Assembly: GCA_963969345.1 (NCBI GenBank) | Contig: OZ017768.1 | Location: 9,014,718-9,078,717, forward strand | DNA: 64,000 nucleotides | Direction of reading: 5' to 3' | DNA from: Turbatrix aceti | Lineage: Eukaryota; Nematoda; Chromadorea; Rhabditida; Panagrolaimidae | Shown: positions 19,481 to 30,680 of the stretch, one piece after another | How the letters are laid out: every line of letters begins with the position of its first letter | How positions within the stretch are numbered: position 1 is the stretch's first letter | Translations under genes and position numbers: made by a program | The notes under the pieces: model-generated | What the model was told of the DNA's origin: nothing | Database searches by the model: none | The model's input: the letters and a program-made list of their open reading frames with translations, nothing else

Positions 19481-22400
19481 ATGTCGGAACATGACGAAGC
19501 TCCTCCAGCAAAAAAAAAAAAGGTATGTAATAAGGTTTGTGATTTTGTAGCTAACATTAAAGTCTGGAACTTCTATACTACTATCTAGAGTTGCTTTTCT
19601 AAAGCATACTTGATTATTATTTATGCTTTCAAAGACAAACACTTTTTTAGCAGCAAGAAACCGGAAACCTTTGCGAGAAACATCTTCAGCAAAAAAAAGA
19701 TGAATCTTCCCAAGATTATGAACCCATAAAACTATTGCCTCCCAGCATGGAAACAGGAAGTGGCTTTTTTGCGACACTGTTCGGAGATGATGAAGCCAGT
19801 ATTATTTTCAAAAGAAACTTCTCCGATGTCAAGCGTATTTTTCACCCTTTCTGTTATGAAACGCTTACGGAATACCTTGTATGTAATATTTCATTTTGTA
19901 AAATTGAAAACAAAAAAGAGTACTTTACAGGGACAGTCCGTATTGACAACTTTTTGGACATTCGACGACAAATTTACAAAAAAAGATAAAAACAGAGTAT
20001 CAAATTTTGTAAATGATTTGAGAGCCTTTTGCACAAAAACTGAGCATTTGCTTAAGAATCTTGAATCGAATAGTTCTATCGCACCATACATATTTTTCAA
20101 TCGAAGAGAAGTACTTACAGATTTTGATCATGTCTTTATTGAAGTTTCCTATGGACAACTGATCGATGAAACGTTAACTAATGTACAACAGAAATGGAAA
20201 GAAAGTGTAGAAAAACCGCTTTACACAATTGCACAACGCGAAATTGTGGTAAAAATTATATTCTACATATTTATATAAATTGCAGCTGACAGCATTTTTT
20301 CAGGAAAATTTGCCATCGCTAACAGCAGCAGTTATCGATGCATTAAGTTGGCTGCATTCAAAAGAACTGCCTCATGGTTGCGTTGAAAAATCATCGCTAT
20401 GGTTTGATTCAGAAAAAAAAACATTTGTTATATCCGACGCAATTGTAATGTTAGGTTTTTTGCTTAAAAAGTGTTTGAAACTTATGCAATACAAAACTTT
20501 TAGGCCTGGAATGCTGAAACTTTGTGCACAATTCAAGAATGAAGAATTTGCCGAAAACTCAACTTGTGTTAAAGATGTCCAAGATTTTTGTAGTCTTCTT
20601 GAATCCATGTCCCCCGAAAGTTGTAAAGATTTAAAGGACTTTATTCGTACTTGCAAGTCCTTAACTGCCTTTCCCAAAAATTTTTCGCATAAATTTTTCG
20701 ATGAATGTATGTTTTATTTTTTTCAAAATAATATTTATTAAATTTATTTAGATTTGCGCAGACGCACAAAAAAAGTGCTAGATGCAGTTTTGCGTAATAA
20801 TACATCTTTGTTCAATCACACTCGCCTTCGAGACGATTTTTATGTTAATGAAGATCTCGGAAGCGGTGGCTATGGCTGTGTCATATTGGCAAGGAACAAA
20901 CTAGAAAACAAAGATTACGCAATTAAGTTAATGCAAATATCTGCAAAAGATATTGATAATACAACTGAAATAAACAACCTATCACCGCTGACCCATGAAC
21001 ACATTGTACGTTATTATGCATCTTGGAGCGAAACAGGAAATCGTAACGAAGAATCAAACGACGACCAAGAAAGTGAAGCTAAACCAATAATGCTATACAT
21101 TCAAATGGAATTTTGTAGTCAAAAAACTCTACGATTTTGGATTGGTACAGGTCGCCTGCAGCGCAACGTTAACCTAACTTGGCGTCTGTTTCACGAGATA
21201 TTGCTTGGGTTAGAGTACCTGCACGATAAAAACGTGTTGCACCGTGATATCAAACCCGGAAATATATTTTTGGATCACAACTACAAAGTGAGTCATTTTT
21301 TATGAAATAAACAAGACCATCAGTATTTAGATTAAAATTGGTGATTTTGGTTTGGCTCGATTGCAATTTGTCCACAAAAATTCCAATATGCTGGGTACAT
21401 CTGCACAAACGGCGGATGTACATAATATCTCACTGACTAAAGGTATCGGAACTATATTCTATATGGCCCCCGAGGTTAATCATGGCCGTTATGATCAAAA
21501 GTGTGACGTTTACAGCACTGGTGTCGTGCTTTTTGAAATGTTTCATCCGCCTTGCAAATTACAAAAAGACTGGGACGAAATTATTAAAGCGCTCAAAAAT
21601 TTGAATAAAGAAGGAAATTCTGAAATCTGCTTTTCAAAAAAATTTGCTGTTCAAAGTGATCAGAAACAACGAAAAAACATTATTAATACTATAAAATCGA
21701 TGATCGCAAAAGAGGCCGACAACCGTCCAACAGTGAAAGCTCTACTAAAAAACAAAAATTTGGACTTTGACTTCAGCGAATCATCAAAGTTCACTGTAAG
21801 TTTTTTGAAAATGAAATTTATATTTCCTTAAATTAGCCGGACGATCGAAAAAATCATGTTTTGTATATTGTATCGTGTAAAACCTAACAACAGGAACACC
21901 TTGTTCATAAGAAAAATTGTTTTAGCGGCAATACGGAGACCGCCTAAGTACTTATGACTCCCATATTCATCGTTCGGTTTTGAAAAATCTTTTTGCTGTA
22001 AAAACTCCACCGGATGTCGCCAAAGAGTGTGCTGATACATCTTTGTTCAATCACACTCGCCTTCGAGACGATTTTCATGTTAATGACCTTCTCGGAGAAG
22101 GCGGCTTTGGCAGTGTCATATTGGCAAGGAACAAACTAGAAAACAAAGATTACGCAATTAAGTTAATGCAAATATCTGCAAAAGATATTGATAATACAAC
22201 TGAAATAAACAACCTATCACCGCTGAACCATGAACACATTGTACGTTATTACGCATCTTGGAGCGAAACAGGAAATGATACAGAAAAATCAAATGCCGAC
22301 CAAAAAAATAAAGTGGAACCAATAATGCTATACATTCAAATGGAATTTTGTAGTCAAAAAACTCTACGATTTTGGATTGGTACAGGTCGCCTGCAGCGCA

Positions 22401-24899
22401 ACGTTAACCTAACTTGGCGTCTGTTTCACGAGATATTGCTTGGGTTAGAGTACCTGCACGATAAAAACGTGTTGCACCGTGATATCAAACCCGGAAATAT
22501 ATTTTTGGATCACAACTACAAAGTGAGTCATTTTTTATGAAACAAACAAGACCATCAGTATTTAGATTAAAATTGGTGATTTTGGTTTGTCTCGATTGCA
22601 ATTTGTCCACAAAAATTCCAATATGCTGGGTACATCTGCACAAACGGCGGATGTACATAATATCTCACTGACTAAAGGTATCGGAACTATATTCTATATG
22701 GCTCCCGAGGTTAAACATGGCGGTTATGATCAAAAGTGTGACGTTTACAGCACTGGTGTCGTGCTTTTTGAAATGTTTCATCCGCCTTTTGAATTCCAAA
22801 AAGACTGGATCGAAATTATTACTGCGCTTCAGAATTTGAACGACAATGAGAAAACAAATTCAAAAATCTGCTTTTCAAAAAAGTTTGCTGTTAGAAGTGA
22901 TCGGAAACCGCGTGAAAACATTATTAATACTATAAAATCGATGGTCGCATTAGATCCCAAAAACCGTCCAACAGTGAAAGCTCTACTAAAAAACAAAAAT
23001 TTGGACTTTGACTTCAGCGAATCATCAAAGTTCACTGTAAGTTTTTTGAAAATGAAATTTATATTTCCTTAAATTAGCCGGACGATCGAAAAAATCATGT
23101 TTTGTATATTGTATCGTGTAAAACCTAACAACAGGAACACCTTGTTCATAAGAAAAATTGTTTTAGCGGCAATACGGAGACCGCCTAAGTGCTTTTGACT
23201 CCCATATTCATAGTTTGGTTTTGAAAAATCTTTTTGCTGTAAAAACTCCACCGGATGTCGCCAAAGAGTACAACAACAGAATTATCGATAGCAATTTTTA
23301 TTATCTCTTCAACCAGTGCGCAATTATTGAACGCGAGCTTCTACCCATTTTTTCAAAACATTGCTTTGAAAAGTTTCGCCTAAATCCTTTGACAATTCAC
23401 GGTGATGAAGAACAGGATTCAAGCTATTACAAGCTACTCAATGAATCTGGTATAGTACTGAACGTCCAATACGAGATGCGATCCAATCTCATCGAATACT
23501 GCAAAAGAAAAAATATTCTGCCGTTTCGTCGTTTTGACATTGGACAAGTATTTAAAGATGGTTATTATTATCCTAAATACTCAAACGAATGCGTTGTAGA
23601 TATTGTCATTCCGTATTCGTCAAGCAATTTACCTGACGTAGTGACATGCAACAACGGTGAGATGCTGGCCGTTGCTATCGATATTTGCAACAAACTTTCT
23701 TGCATCTCCAATTGCAATAAAACTTTTCAAATCGGTCATGCAACATTGATCAAAGCCGTCCTTGCAACGCAATCGACTATAACAGAGGATTTGGTCAAAA
23801 AATTATTTCGTAGCTTGTCCGACGATGACAATGCATATTTTTTGGCTGGCAGGTTAAGCAGTGGATCATTTAGAAGAACTGATATATTGAAAGCGGATAA
23901 TATTCTCAAAATGCTTGCAGACTCTCGCGGATCTGAATCTCACTTTAATAAATGGATAGAAAATCTGAAAGTTGAAGCTCATGGGAATTCGGAACTTATA
24001 AAAAATATCGAGGCTGCTGCAGCAGAACTGAATAACTTTTATAAGTTTGCGCTTCAATCAACTGGTATGCTATAAAAATTTAGTTTTTTAAACTGAAGTT
24101 TTTTAATTTCAGAAATTGGTAAACCGAATGTGGTTTTTAACGCCGGGCTTGTTGATCCCAAAAATCTATTTTCTCATGGTATTGTATTCTCTCTGAACAT
24201 AGATGACCCAAATCTGGATTGTAAATACAAAGATGTCCTTGTTGGAGGAAGTTATGAAACCAAAGATGATAGTCAATGCCATTTATGTGCAAATGAAAAG
24301 TTGCTAAATTTTGGTATCAACATTGATCTTGACGCTCTATGTGAAATCACCGAAGAGTTAACGCCAAGCCGTTATTTTGTTCATTCTCTCTGTCAAATCC
24401 TGGTTTTTAGAAATAGATCTACTGCAATCAACTCAACCAAGATTCTTAATCAGCTTCGCTCACGGGGACTTCCAACGATGCCCTACGATGCGGGAACGCT
24501 TGAAAATTGTCTTGATTACGCACAACAGAAGAATATTCTGTTTGTTTTCGCACTTGATGAATCAAAACTATACGAAAACCTTCAAGCTTCAAAATCTGAC
24601 GGACTTTCTAATGAAAAAAAATTTGCCGAACACCCCATTGAAACTGCTGCTGACCACCAACTGAGTGAACAAGTTATTTCGTTCATTGTATGCTTATTGT
24701 CTGTTTTTATTTATTGGTATCATTAATTTGTTTTCAGATTGCTACTATCAAGTGGACGGCCCCACAGACTAACTCCTGCGATCGAGGTGAACGTCCGACG
24801 TTTCCTCAAAAACAATTGTCAGGTTTTTGTTGTTTTTTACTTTACTTTACTTTTACTTTATTACTCTTACTCGTGCATAATTACTCATTACAAAATTAA
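19481..24899 (+). CDS. GCN2-like eIF2-alpha kinase with two tandem catalytic domains
   Basis: GCN2 kinases sense uncharged tRNA through a HisRS-like domain and phosphorylate eIF2-alpha. Exons: 19481-19522, 19651-19878, 19931-20248, 20286-20706, 20752-21287, 21331-21795, 21837-21869, 21926-22522, 22566-23036, 23078-23110, 23167-24064, 24113-24687, 24738-24899; all phases agree, 1592 aa. Order: short K/Q-rich N-terminus, degenerate kinase (about 91-336; HGCVEKSSLWF in place of HRD), kinase A (G-loop GSGGYG, K395, HRD 500-502, DFG 520-522), kinase B (GEGGFG 738-743, K760, HRD 865-867, DFG 885-887), HisRS-like region (about 1050-1550). Both catalytic domains look complete. The RWD domain that opens canonical GCN2 is not visible. 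The 3' end runs into a LINE, so the last residues are uncertain. Confidence 0.85.
20800..22028 (+). repeat. tandem duplication unit 1 (kinase A exons and introns)
   Basis: 1229-bp unit covering most of exon 5, exons 6-7, their introns and the first part of exon 8. It is repeated immediately at 22035-23269. The introns are nearly identical between units (one base differs in the GTGAGT...TTTAG intron), so the duplication is recent. Coding differences cluster around the G-loop, the kinase insert and the region after the APE motif. Confidence 0.93.
22035..23269 (+). repeat. tandem duplication unit 2 (kinase B exons and introns)
   Basis: Second copy of the unit at 20800-22028. Both break points fall inside exons, and the join still keeps the frame (VAKE continues into CADTSLFNH in unit 1 and into YNNRIIDS in unit 2), so the duplicated protein reads through. 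Confidence 0.93.
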
Positions 24900-26217
24900 A
24901 GAGACAGTGAAGAGTATCGAGATTGCACGAAGAGGGCGCCGTCAATCGTAGCTACCTGCGTCTCGTCGTAGTCCTTAGCAGGAGCGTTCTGGAAGGCCGC
25001 AAAGTCGTCGGTCCATCGCCTCGGAGGGTGGCCTGGCGGACGCTTGTTCTTTGGCGAGGTCGGAGGCACTGGCTGGTCTTGCGGCTTCCAGTGGCTTAGG
25101 CGGGTTGCCCAGTTGTCCGTTGCTGTCTTCTTGGCGAACCTGACTTTGCGCAGCAGGGCCGTTGCGTACCAGTCCTTGAGCTTCGTGCGTTGACGGATGG
25201 AGTCTGACGGCAGCTTGTCGATCAAACGTGCGCTGAGAATAGCACGTTCGTGACGTCGCTGGCCGCGGATGAGCGTCTGAGCTCCGTCTTTCGTGAGTGC
25301 CCACGTCTCACAGCCGTAGAGGACGGCAGGGGTGATACACTGGTGGATGAGGCGGCGTTTCAGGCTCATCTTGACTCGTGGCGCGCGAAGGAAGTTTCGG
25401 TACTTGAAGTAAATCTTTCGGCCGGCTGCAAGACGTCGTGAGATCTCTCTTTTATGGTTTCTCGGCCAGGAAACGAGTTGCCCGAGATATACGAACTCAG
25501 ACACTCTTTCGACCGGTCTGCCGTTGAGGAGAATCTCTGCCTTGTCGCCGATGACGTTGGACATCCACTTAGTTTTTCCGACATTGATTTCCAAGCCGAC
25601 CTCAAGAGCGTTGTCGGCAAGGTCCTGCAACATGGATTGACAAGTGGCAGCGTCGGAAGATAGCAGGGCAATGTCGTCCGCGTATGCCAGGTAGCTCAGC
25701 GTAGAACTGCCAATACGAATACCACGATTAGACCAGTCGACTCGATTCAGCACAGCCTGGAGAACGAGGATGAACAGGAGAGGAGACAATGAGTCGCCTT
25801 GTCGGACTCCCCTTTGCGTGTCGAATTCAGCAGCAATGTCGCCGACACGAACCGCCGAATGACCGTGCGCGTACAGGAGTTGAATGAACTGTATCAAGGG
25901 TTCTTCAACCTGACAGTCTCGAAGAGCTTCCCAGATGGAGTCGTACTAGATGCACTTTTCAGCCAGAATGTTGAGCGCTTGAATCTGCGTCGTCGTCGAG
26001 TAGTTCTTCCGGAACCCTGCTTGCTCGACCGGAAAAGCATTCGCCAGTTCGCATTGACGTTCGACCCGAACCTTGATGATCTTCGTGGCAGCTTTGTACA
26101 ATGTCGACAGCAGCGAGATCGGGCGGTAGTTCTCGACCTTCGCTGCGTCTCCCTTCTTATACAGCAAGATGGTGTCCGAGAAAGCGAGTTTATCCGGAAC
26201 GTCACCTGTTGCTGCGA
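24898..26217 (-). pseudogene. LINE reverse transcriptase segment (defective)
   Basis: Shows SDTILLYKKGD, NYRPISLLST, QAGFRKNYST, GVRQGDSLSPLLF, the catalytic YADD (25684-25673), and the C-terminal block YGCETWALTKD. Between ILAEKCI and YDSIWEAL there is an in-frame stop (25948-25946), and the conserved stretch that normally carries RT motif A and its aspartate is missing. The polymerase would therefore be dead. The segment ends with a stop just before the repeat tail. Confidence 0.88.
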
Positions 26218-28141
26218 CACAGCATGCGCTTTTGTCCCACTGGGAGAAAAAGGAGCGCGCGCGTGCGAAATGAGTCATGTTCAAAAAAACGCCCTGAAGT
26301 CCGTAATAGAGTTTTTTGCTTACGGTCACTTCGGTAGGCTTGGGCATGTCCCAAAGATTGTTTTAAGCCACTTGCGCCTCCCGTAGGATTTTTTTGAGCT
26401 ATGCTGGAGGCATTGAAAGATCATGAAACTTTGAAGTGCCGTAACTCACCAAAATCCCACTTTTTTTTGAAAAACGTTTTATACATTTGCTCATTATTTT
26501 GGTATGAATAAGTATGCAAAAGCTGAGACATGGCACAACGACAGCATTCGAGAACGGGTTCGAAACAGATTTCAAGCTTAAAACATTGGAGAAAAAATGA
26601 TAGTTTCAGGGTTCTCACAGCGAAAATAAGCGAAGAAGTTTCTCAAAACACAGATTTGTGCTTATAGCACAATGCACAGTGGGAATTTCCCCTGCATTTT
26701 TGCGACCACGCGTGCGCACTCATTTCTTCCCGCGATTTTGTCTAGCCTCTTTTTTTGCTCGTTTTTTGCGAAGTGTGTTGTGTTCGACGAGGTATCCTGG
26801 AGCCAGGAATAGAGATTTCAATTTCGCATTTTTTTACATTACTAGGCTTGGATAGTCTTTTGTTTTCGCGCCAGAACTGAATTTTTTTGTCTTGTGCGCT
26901 TTGCGTTGGAAGCCGGAAAAAAACCGGCAATTTTGGATTTCGAAGGATCCCCACTTGGCTCAAAAACATCCGGTGTTCCCAAAATTTTTTTTGGGAACTA
27001 CTATCAGTGTGGTACACCTCTATGCAAAGTCGCTTCTCGATCCATCCGATTGTTTTCGAGATATTTTCATATCAGCTCTTTCACTATCGGTGATCACAAA
27101 TTCGGTGATAAATCACGCTACCGCCAGTCTGTTGTCGATCTTTTTTTTCGATATCGATTTCCTACATTACCTTGACTCAAACTAACGATATATGGCATCC
27201 ATTGTTTTTTTTCCATAGGATAATAGTCTTTCTAGTGGAAGTTAGGTGGTAGATAATTTCTCGAAAACAATCGGATGGATCGAGAAGCGACTTTGCATAA
27301 AGGTGTACCACACTGATAGTAGTTCCCAAAAAAAATTTTGGGAACACCGGATGTTTTTGAGCCAAGTGGGGATCCTTCGAAATCCAAAATTGCCGGTTTT
27401 TTTCCGGCTTCCAACGCAAAGCGCACAAGACAAAAAAATTCAGTTCTGGCGCGAAAACAAAAGACTATCCAAGCCTAGTAATGTAAAAAAATGCGAAATT
27501 GAAATCTCTATTCCTGGCTCCAGGATACCTCGTTGAACACAACACACTTCGCAAAAAACGAGCAAAAAAAGAGGCTAGACAAAATCGCGGGAAGAAATGA
27601 GTGCGCACGCGTGGTCGCAAAAATGCAGGGGAAATTCCCACTGTGCAATGGTGAATATCAGCTTATACCATTGAAGATAAAGGTATACTTTTTGGGATTA
27701 AGGACGTCTATGCTTGTTTTTACCGTAAGAACAGAGAAACGATCACTTTTCAACAAATCTTTCAAAGCGCGCGCACACTTTCAAGCTTGTTATCTGTTTC
27801 GCACCCGTTCTCGAATACTGTCGTTGTGCCATGGTTCTGCTTTTGCAGACTTATTCATACCAACATAATGAAGAAATGTATAAAGCGTTTTTAAAAAAAT
27901 CATGGAATTTCGGTTAGTTACGGCATGTTAAAGTATAAATGCCTGCAGCATTGCGCAAAATAATGCAACAAAGAGCGCGAGTGGCTTAAAACAATCTTTG
28001 GGACATGCCCGAGCCTACCGAAGTGACCGTAAGCAAAAAACTCTATTACGGACTTCAGGGCGATTTTCTGAACATGACTCCCTCAAAAAAATGCACGCGC
28101 GCGCACCAGTGAGAAAAAATAAGGTGAAGGCGCATGCTGTG
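26218..28141. mobile_element. fold-back DNA element (1924 bp) inserted in the LINE
   Basis: Inverted arms (about 26218-27062 and 27256-28141) around a roughly 190-bp spacer. The ends read CACAGCATGCGC inward from both sides, flanked by a direct 7-bp repeat GCTGCGA (26211-26217 and 28142-28148). Removing the element and one repeat rejoins the RT frame as NSIAATGDVPDKL, which is strong evidence for the exact insertion point. The mirrored open frames inside have no recognisable product. Confidence 0.93.
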
Positions 28142-29241
28142 GCTGCGATGGAGTTAAGAAGGTGTTGTACTGGCGAATGGAGGAGCCACGAACTCTATCT
28201 ATCCCTGGGGCGGCTCTTGCCTTGCAGGTTCGAAGGGCTGCTGTAACTTCTGCACGTTCAAACTGGATGGCGATTGGAGATACCGGAGGCGGGAGAGGTC
28301 CTTTGGCGGCGTAAAGTTCTGTGTAGAACTGGCTGATGGCATCGGCAGATCCCTGTACTGCATCCTGGCCTGATTCGCTGACCAGTAGCAGTTGCTTCTT
28401 TGCGTACTGAGCGTCCTGGCGACCTTGACGTAGGCGACCAGTTTGAACAGCACGATCCACGATCTTCATGTGGCGTTGAAAGAGATCTTCGTCGAGGGAC
28501 ATCCGCACGAGCTTCGAGGCTTGCATGTACTCAAGGTTGGAGCGTGGCGACGTTGTTCGTCTCGACTTGTAGTGCCGCCGCAGAGCAAGAAGGAGTCTTG
28601 TCTTTGCCGACACACGAGGAGGGAGTTGGTCGTAGGTGGTCGCTGCTTCCGTGGCTCGGTTGATGATGGTCGTGATCTTTTCGTAGTCTTCTGCAGTGGA
28701 TCCTGAACTCCTGAAGGTTAGAAGCTCAGGAACTGCGTTGACCGCGAGTAGATGCTTGCTGACAACCGGCGTTCCGCGCTGAGGTTTCACTTTTCTGGAG
28801 AGCCATGTGAAGCGAAACCTGCACCGCAGGAGTCGATGGTCGCTGTTGAAGTTGAAGGCAGATACGACTGACACATCTTGCACGGCTTTGAGGTTCCGTA
28901 CAAGAAAGTAATCGATCTCCTTACCAGAACCGAGGCTGGACTTGAACGTCCACTTTCTGCCGCTACGCTTCTTGAAGTACGTGTTCGCTGCATGAAGCCG
29001 TTGCTCTTCCACGAACTCTGCCAGCTTGCTACCGTGCTGATTTCGCCTTTGTCCTTTAGCATGTTGCCCGATGAATTGCTCTCCGTCGATTCTGCTGCCG
29101 ATGGTCGCGTTGAAGTCGTCGAGAACGATGAGCTGATGGTGCGGCCGATCAGAGATGATACGACCCAAAAGCTCAAGGAAGTCGTCGTACTCATCGTCGC
29201 CGCGGCCGGACTGTGGCGCATAGACCTGCAGAAGGCGCAGG
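28142..29241 (-). pseudogene. LINE endonuclease C-terminus and linker
   Basis: Contains LRLLQVYAPQSG, the DDEYDDFLELLGR block, LDDFNATIG (usually GDFNA, here Gly replaced by Asp), KEIDYFLVRN and SDHRLLRC, all apurinic endonuclease signatures of RTE-type LINEs. The linker follows, up to AAPGIDRVRG at the start of the RT region. A frame change near 28170 separates it from the RT segment. Confidence 0.85.
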
Positions 29242-30175
29242 CACTGCATACGCCTTCCCCTTATTTTTTATCAATAGAGCGCGCGCGTGCATTTTCAGAA
29301 AGAGTCATGTTCAAAAAAACGCCCTGAAGCCCGTAATAGAGTTTTTTGCTTACGGTCTCTTCGGTGGGCTTGGGCATGTCCCAAAGATTGTTTTAAGCCA
29401 CTCGCGGCTTCTGTAGGATGTTTTTGGGCAGTGCTGGAGGCATTGAAAGATCATGAAACTTCGAAGTGCCGTAACTCACCAAAACCCTTGCCGATTTTGA
29501 AAAACTCTCTATCACGCTTTTCATTATGCCGAAAAGAAGCAGTATGCAAAACAGGTGGCACCAAAATATGCGCGTATTCGATTTACATCAAAAATAAGAT
29601 TACCAGCTTAGAAATGCGCACGCGGTGAAACATGAGTGAAAAAAAGTTTATTATGATCATCGTAATTAATAAAAACTAAAAAAAGTCAAATAAAAACAAA
29701 GAAATCAGAAGGTGAAAAAGTGGTGCCCCTCCAGATTTGGACTGATCGCCGAGTTTATTCGTTGGCGGAACCCCAAGAGAGTCCGCTATTGCAAAGCGCG
29801 TGCGCATTTCTAAGCTGGTAATCTAATTTTTGATGTAAATCGAATACGCGCATATTTTGGTGCCACCTGTTTTGCATACTGATTCTTTTCGGCATAATGA
29901 AAAGCGTGATAGAGAGTTTTTCAAAATCGGCAAGGGTTTTAGTGAGTTACGGCACTTCGAAGTTTCATGATCTTTCAATGCCTCCAGCATTGCCCAAAAA
30001 ATCCTACAGGAGCCGCGAGTGGCTTAAAACAATCTTTGGGACATGCCCAAGCCCACCGAAGTAACCGATAGCTAAAAACTCTATTACGGGCTTCAGGGCG
30101 TTTTTTTGAACAGAACTTCTTGCACACTCGCGCGCGCGTCTTTTTCTCTTGTTTGATAGAAAGGCGCATGCAGTG
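29242..30175. mobile_element. fold-back DNA element (934 bp) inserted in the LINE
   Basis: Arms at about 29242-29613 and 29797-30175. The ends read CACTGCATACGCC (left) and CACTGCATGCGCC (right, inward), flanked by a direct 6-bp repeat CGCAGG (29236-29241 and 30176-30181). Removing it restores the endonuclease frame GMTLRLLQVYAPQSG exactly. The arms are clearly related to those of the element at 26218-28141 (shared gtcatgttcaaaaa and acgccctgaag blocks). Confidence 0.92.
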
Positions 30176-30251
30176 CGCAGGGTCATGCCCAGTGGTAGAC
30201 GGACGATGTGTTCAATCACGCGGTCGGAGTGGTAGAATGGCCGGATGCTTG
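30176..30251 (-). pseudogene. short LINE endonuclease piece
   Basis: Encodes SIRPFYHSDRVIEHIVRLPL and GMTL, the endonuclease stretch between the pieces at 34663-34923 and 28142-29241. It is left as an island of about 76 bp between two inserted fold-back elements. Confidence 0.8.
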
Positions 30252-30530
30252 CACAGCAAAGGCGTTTTTTTTGCAAGTAAGATGTAAAAGCGTACAAGTA
30301 CCAATTTTTGCTTCCCGGTACATAAGGCGGTATATTTAAAATTTTCTTCAAAAAACGAAGTTTTGCAGCTGAACTCAAAAAACGAACTAAAAACAGCAAA
30401 ACCCAATGTTCTCAAAAAAAAGTACATCTGAAATAAGAAATTTTTATTTCATGAAAAATTGTCCGACTAAAATGAACAAATTGACATTTTGCGAAAATGT
30501 GGACAGTCCGCACGAGAAAATGCGAGAACA

Positions 30531-30680
30531 CGCGCACAAATTGGAAAAAAGGCATCTGTGAGATTTTTCCGTTTCGTGTGCGCGCACAAATTGGAAAAAA
30601 ATCATCTGTGAGATTTTTCCGCGTAGCGTGCGCGCACAAATTGGAAAAAAAGCATCTGTGAGATTTTTCCGCTTTGCAAG
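30531..30680. repeat. 50-bp minisatellite, three units (left arm)
   Basis: Three 50-bp units, each with cgcgcacaaattgg, an A run, catctgtgagatttttccg and a variable 5-6 bp linker. The ttgg blocks are exactly 50 bp apart (30541, 30591, 30641). The mirror copy lies in the right arm. Confidence 0.85.

Noticed and set aside
24377..24664. 95-codon frame overlapping the GCN2-like exon 12
   Set aside because: It is a shifted frame of a well-supported exon.
26742..27536. Mirror-image open frames such as the one with CALRWKPEKNRQFW repeated on both strands
   Set aside because: They are the two arms of a palindromic element read in the same frames; nothing indicates a protein-coding role.
30531..30680. 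Short regularly spaced repeats considered as a CRISPR array
   Set aside because: Units are 50 bp with no unique spacers of constant length, lie in a eukaryotic transposon, and are mirrored elsewhere.
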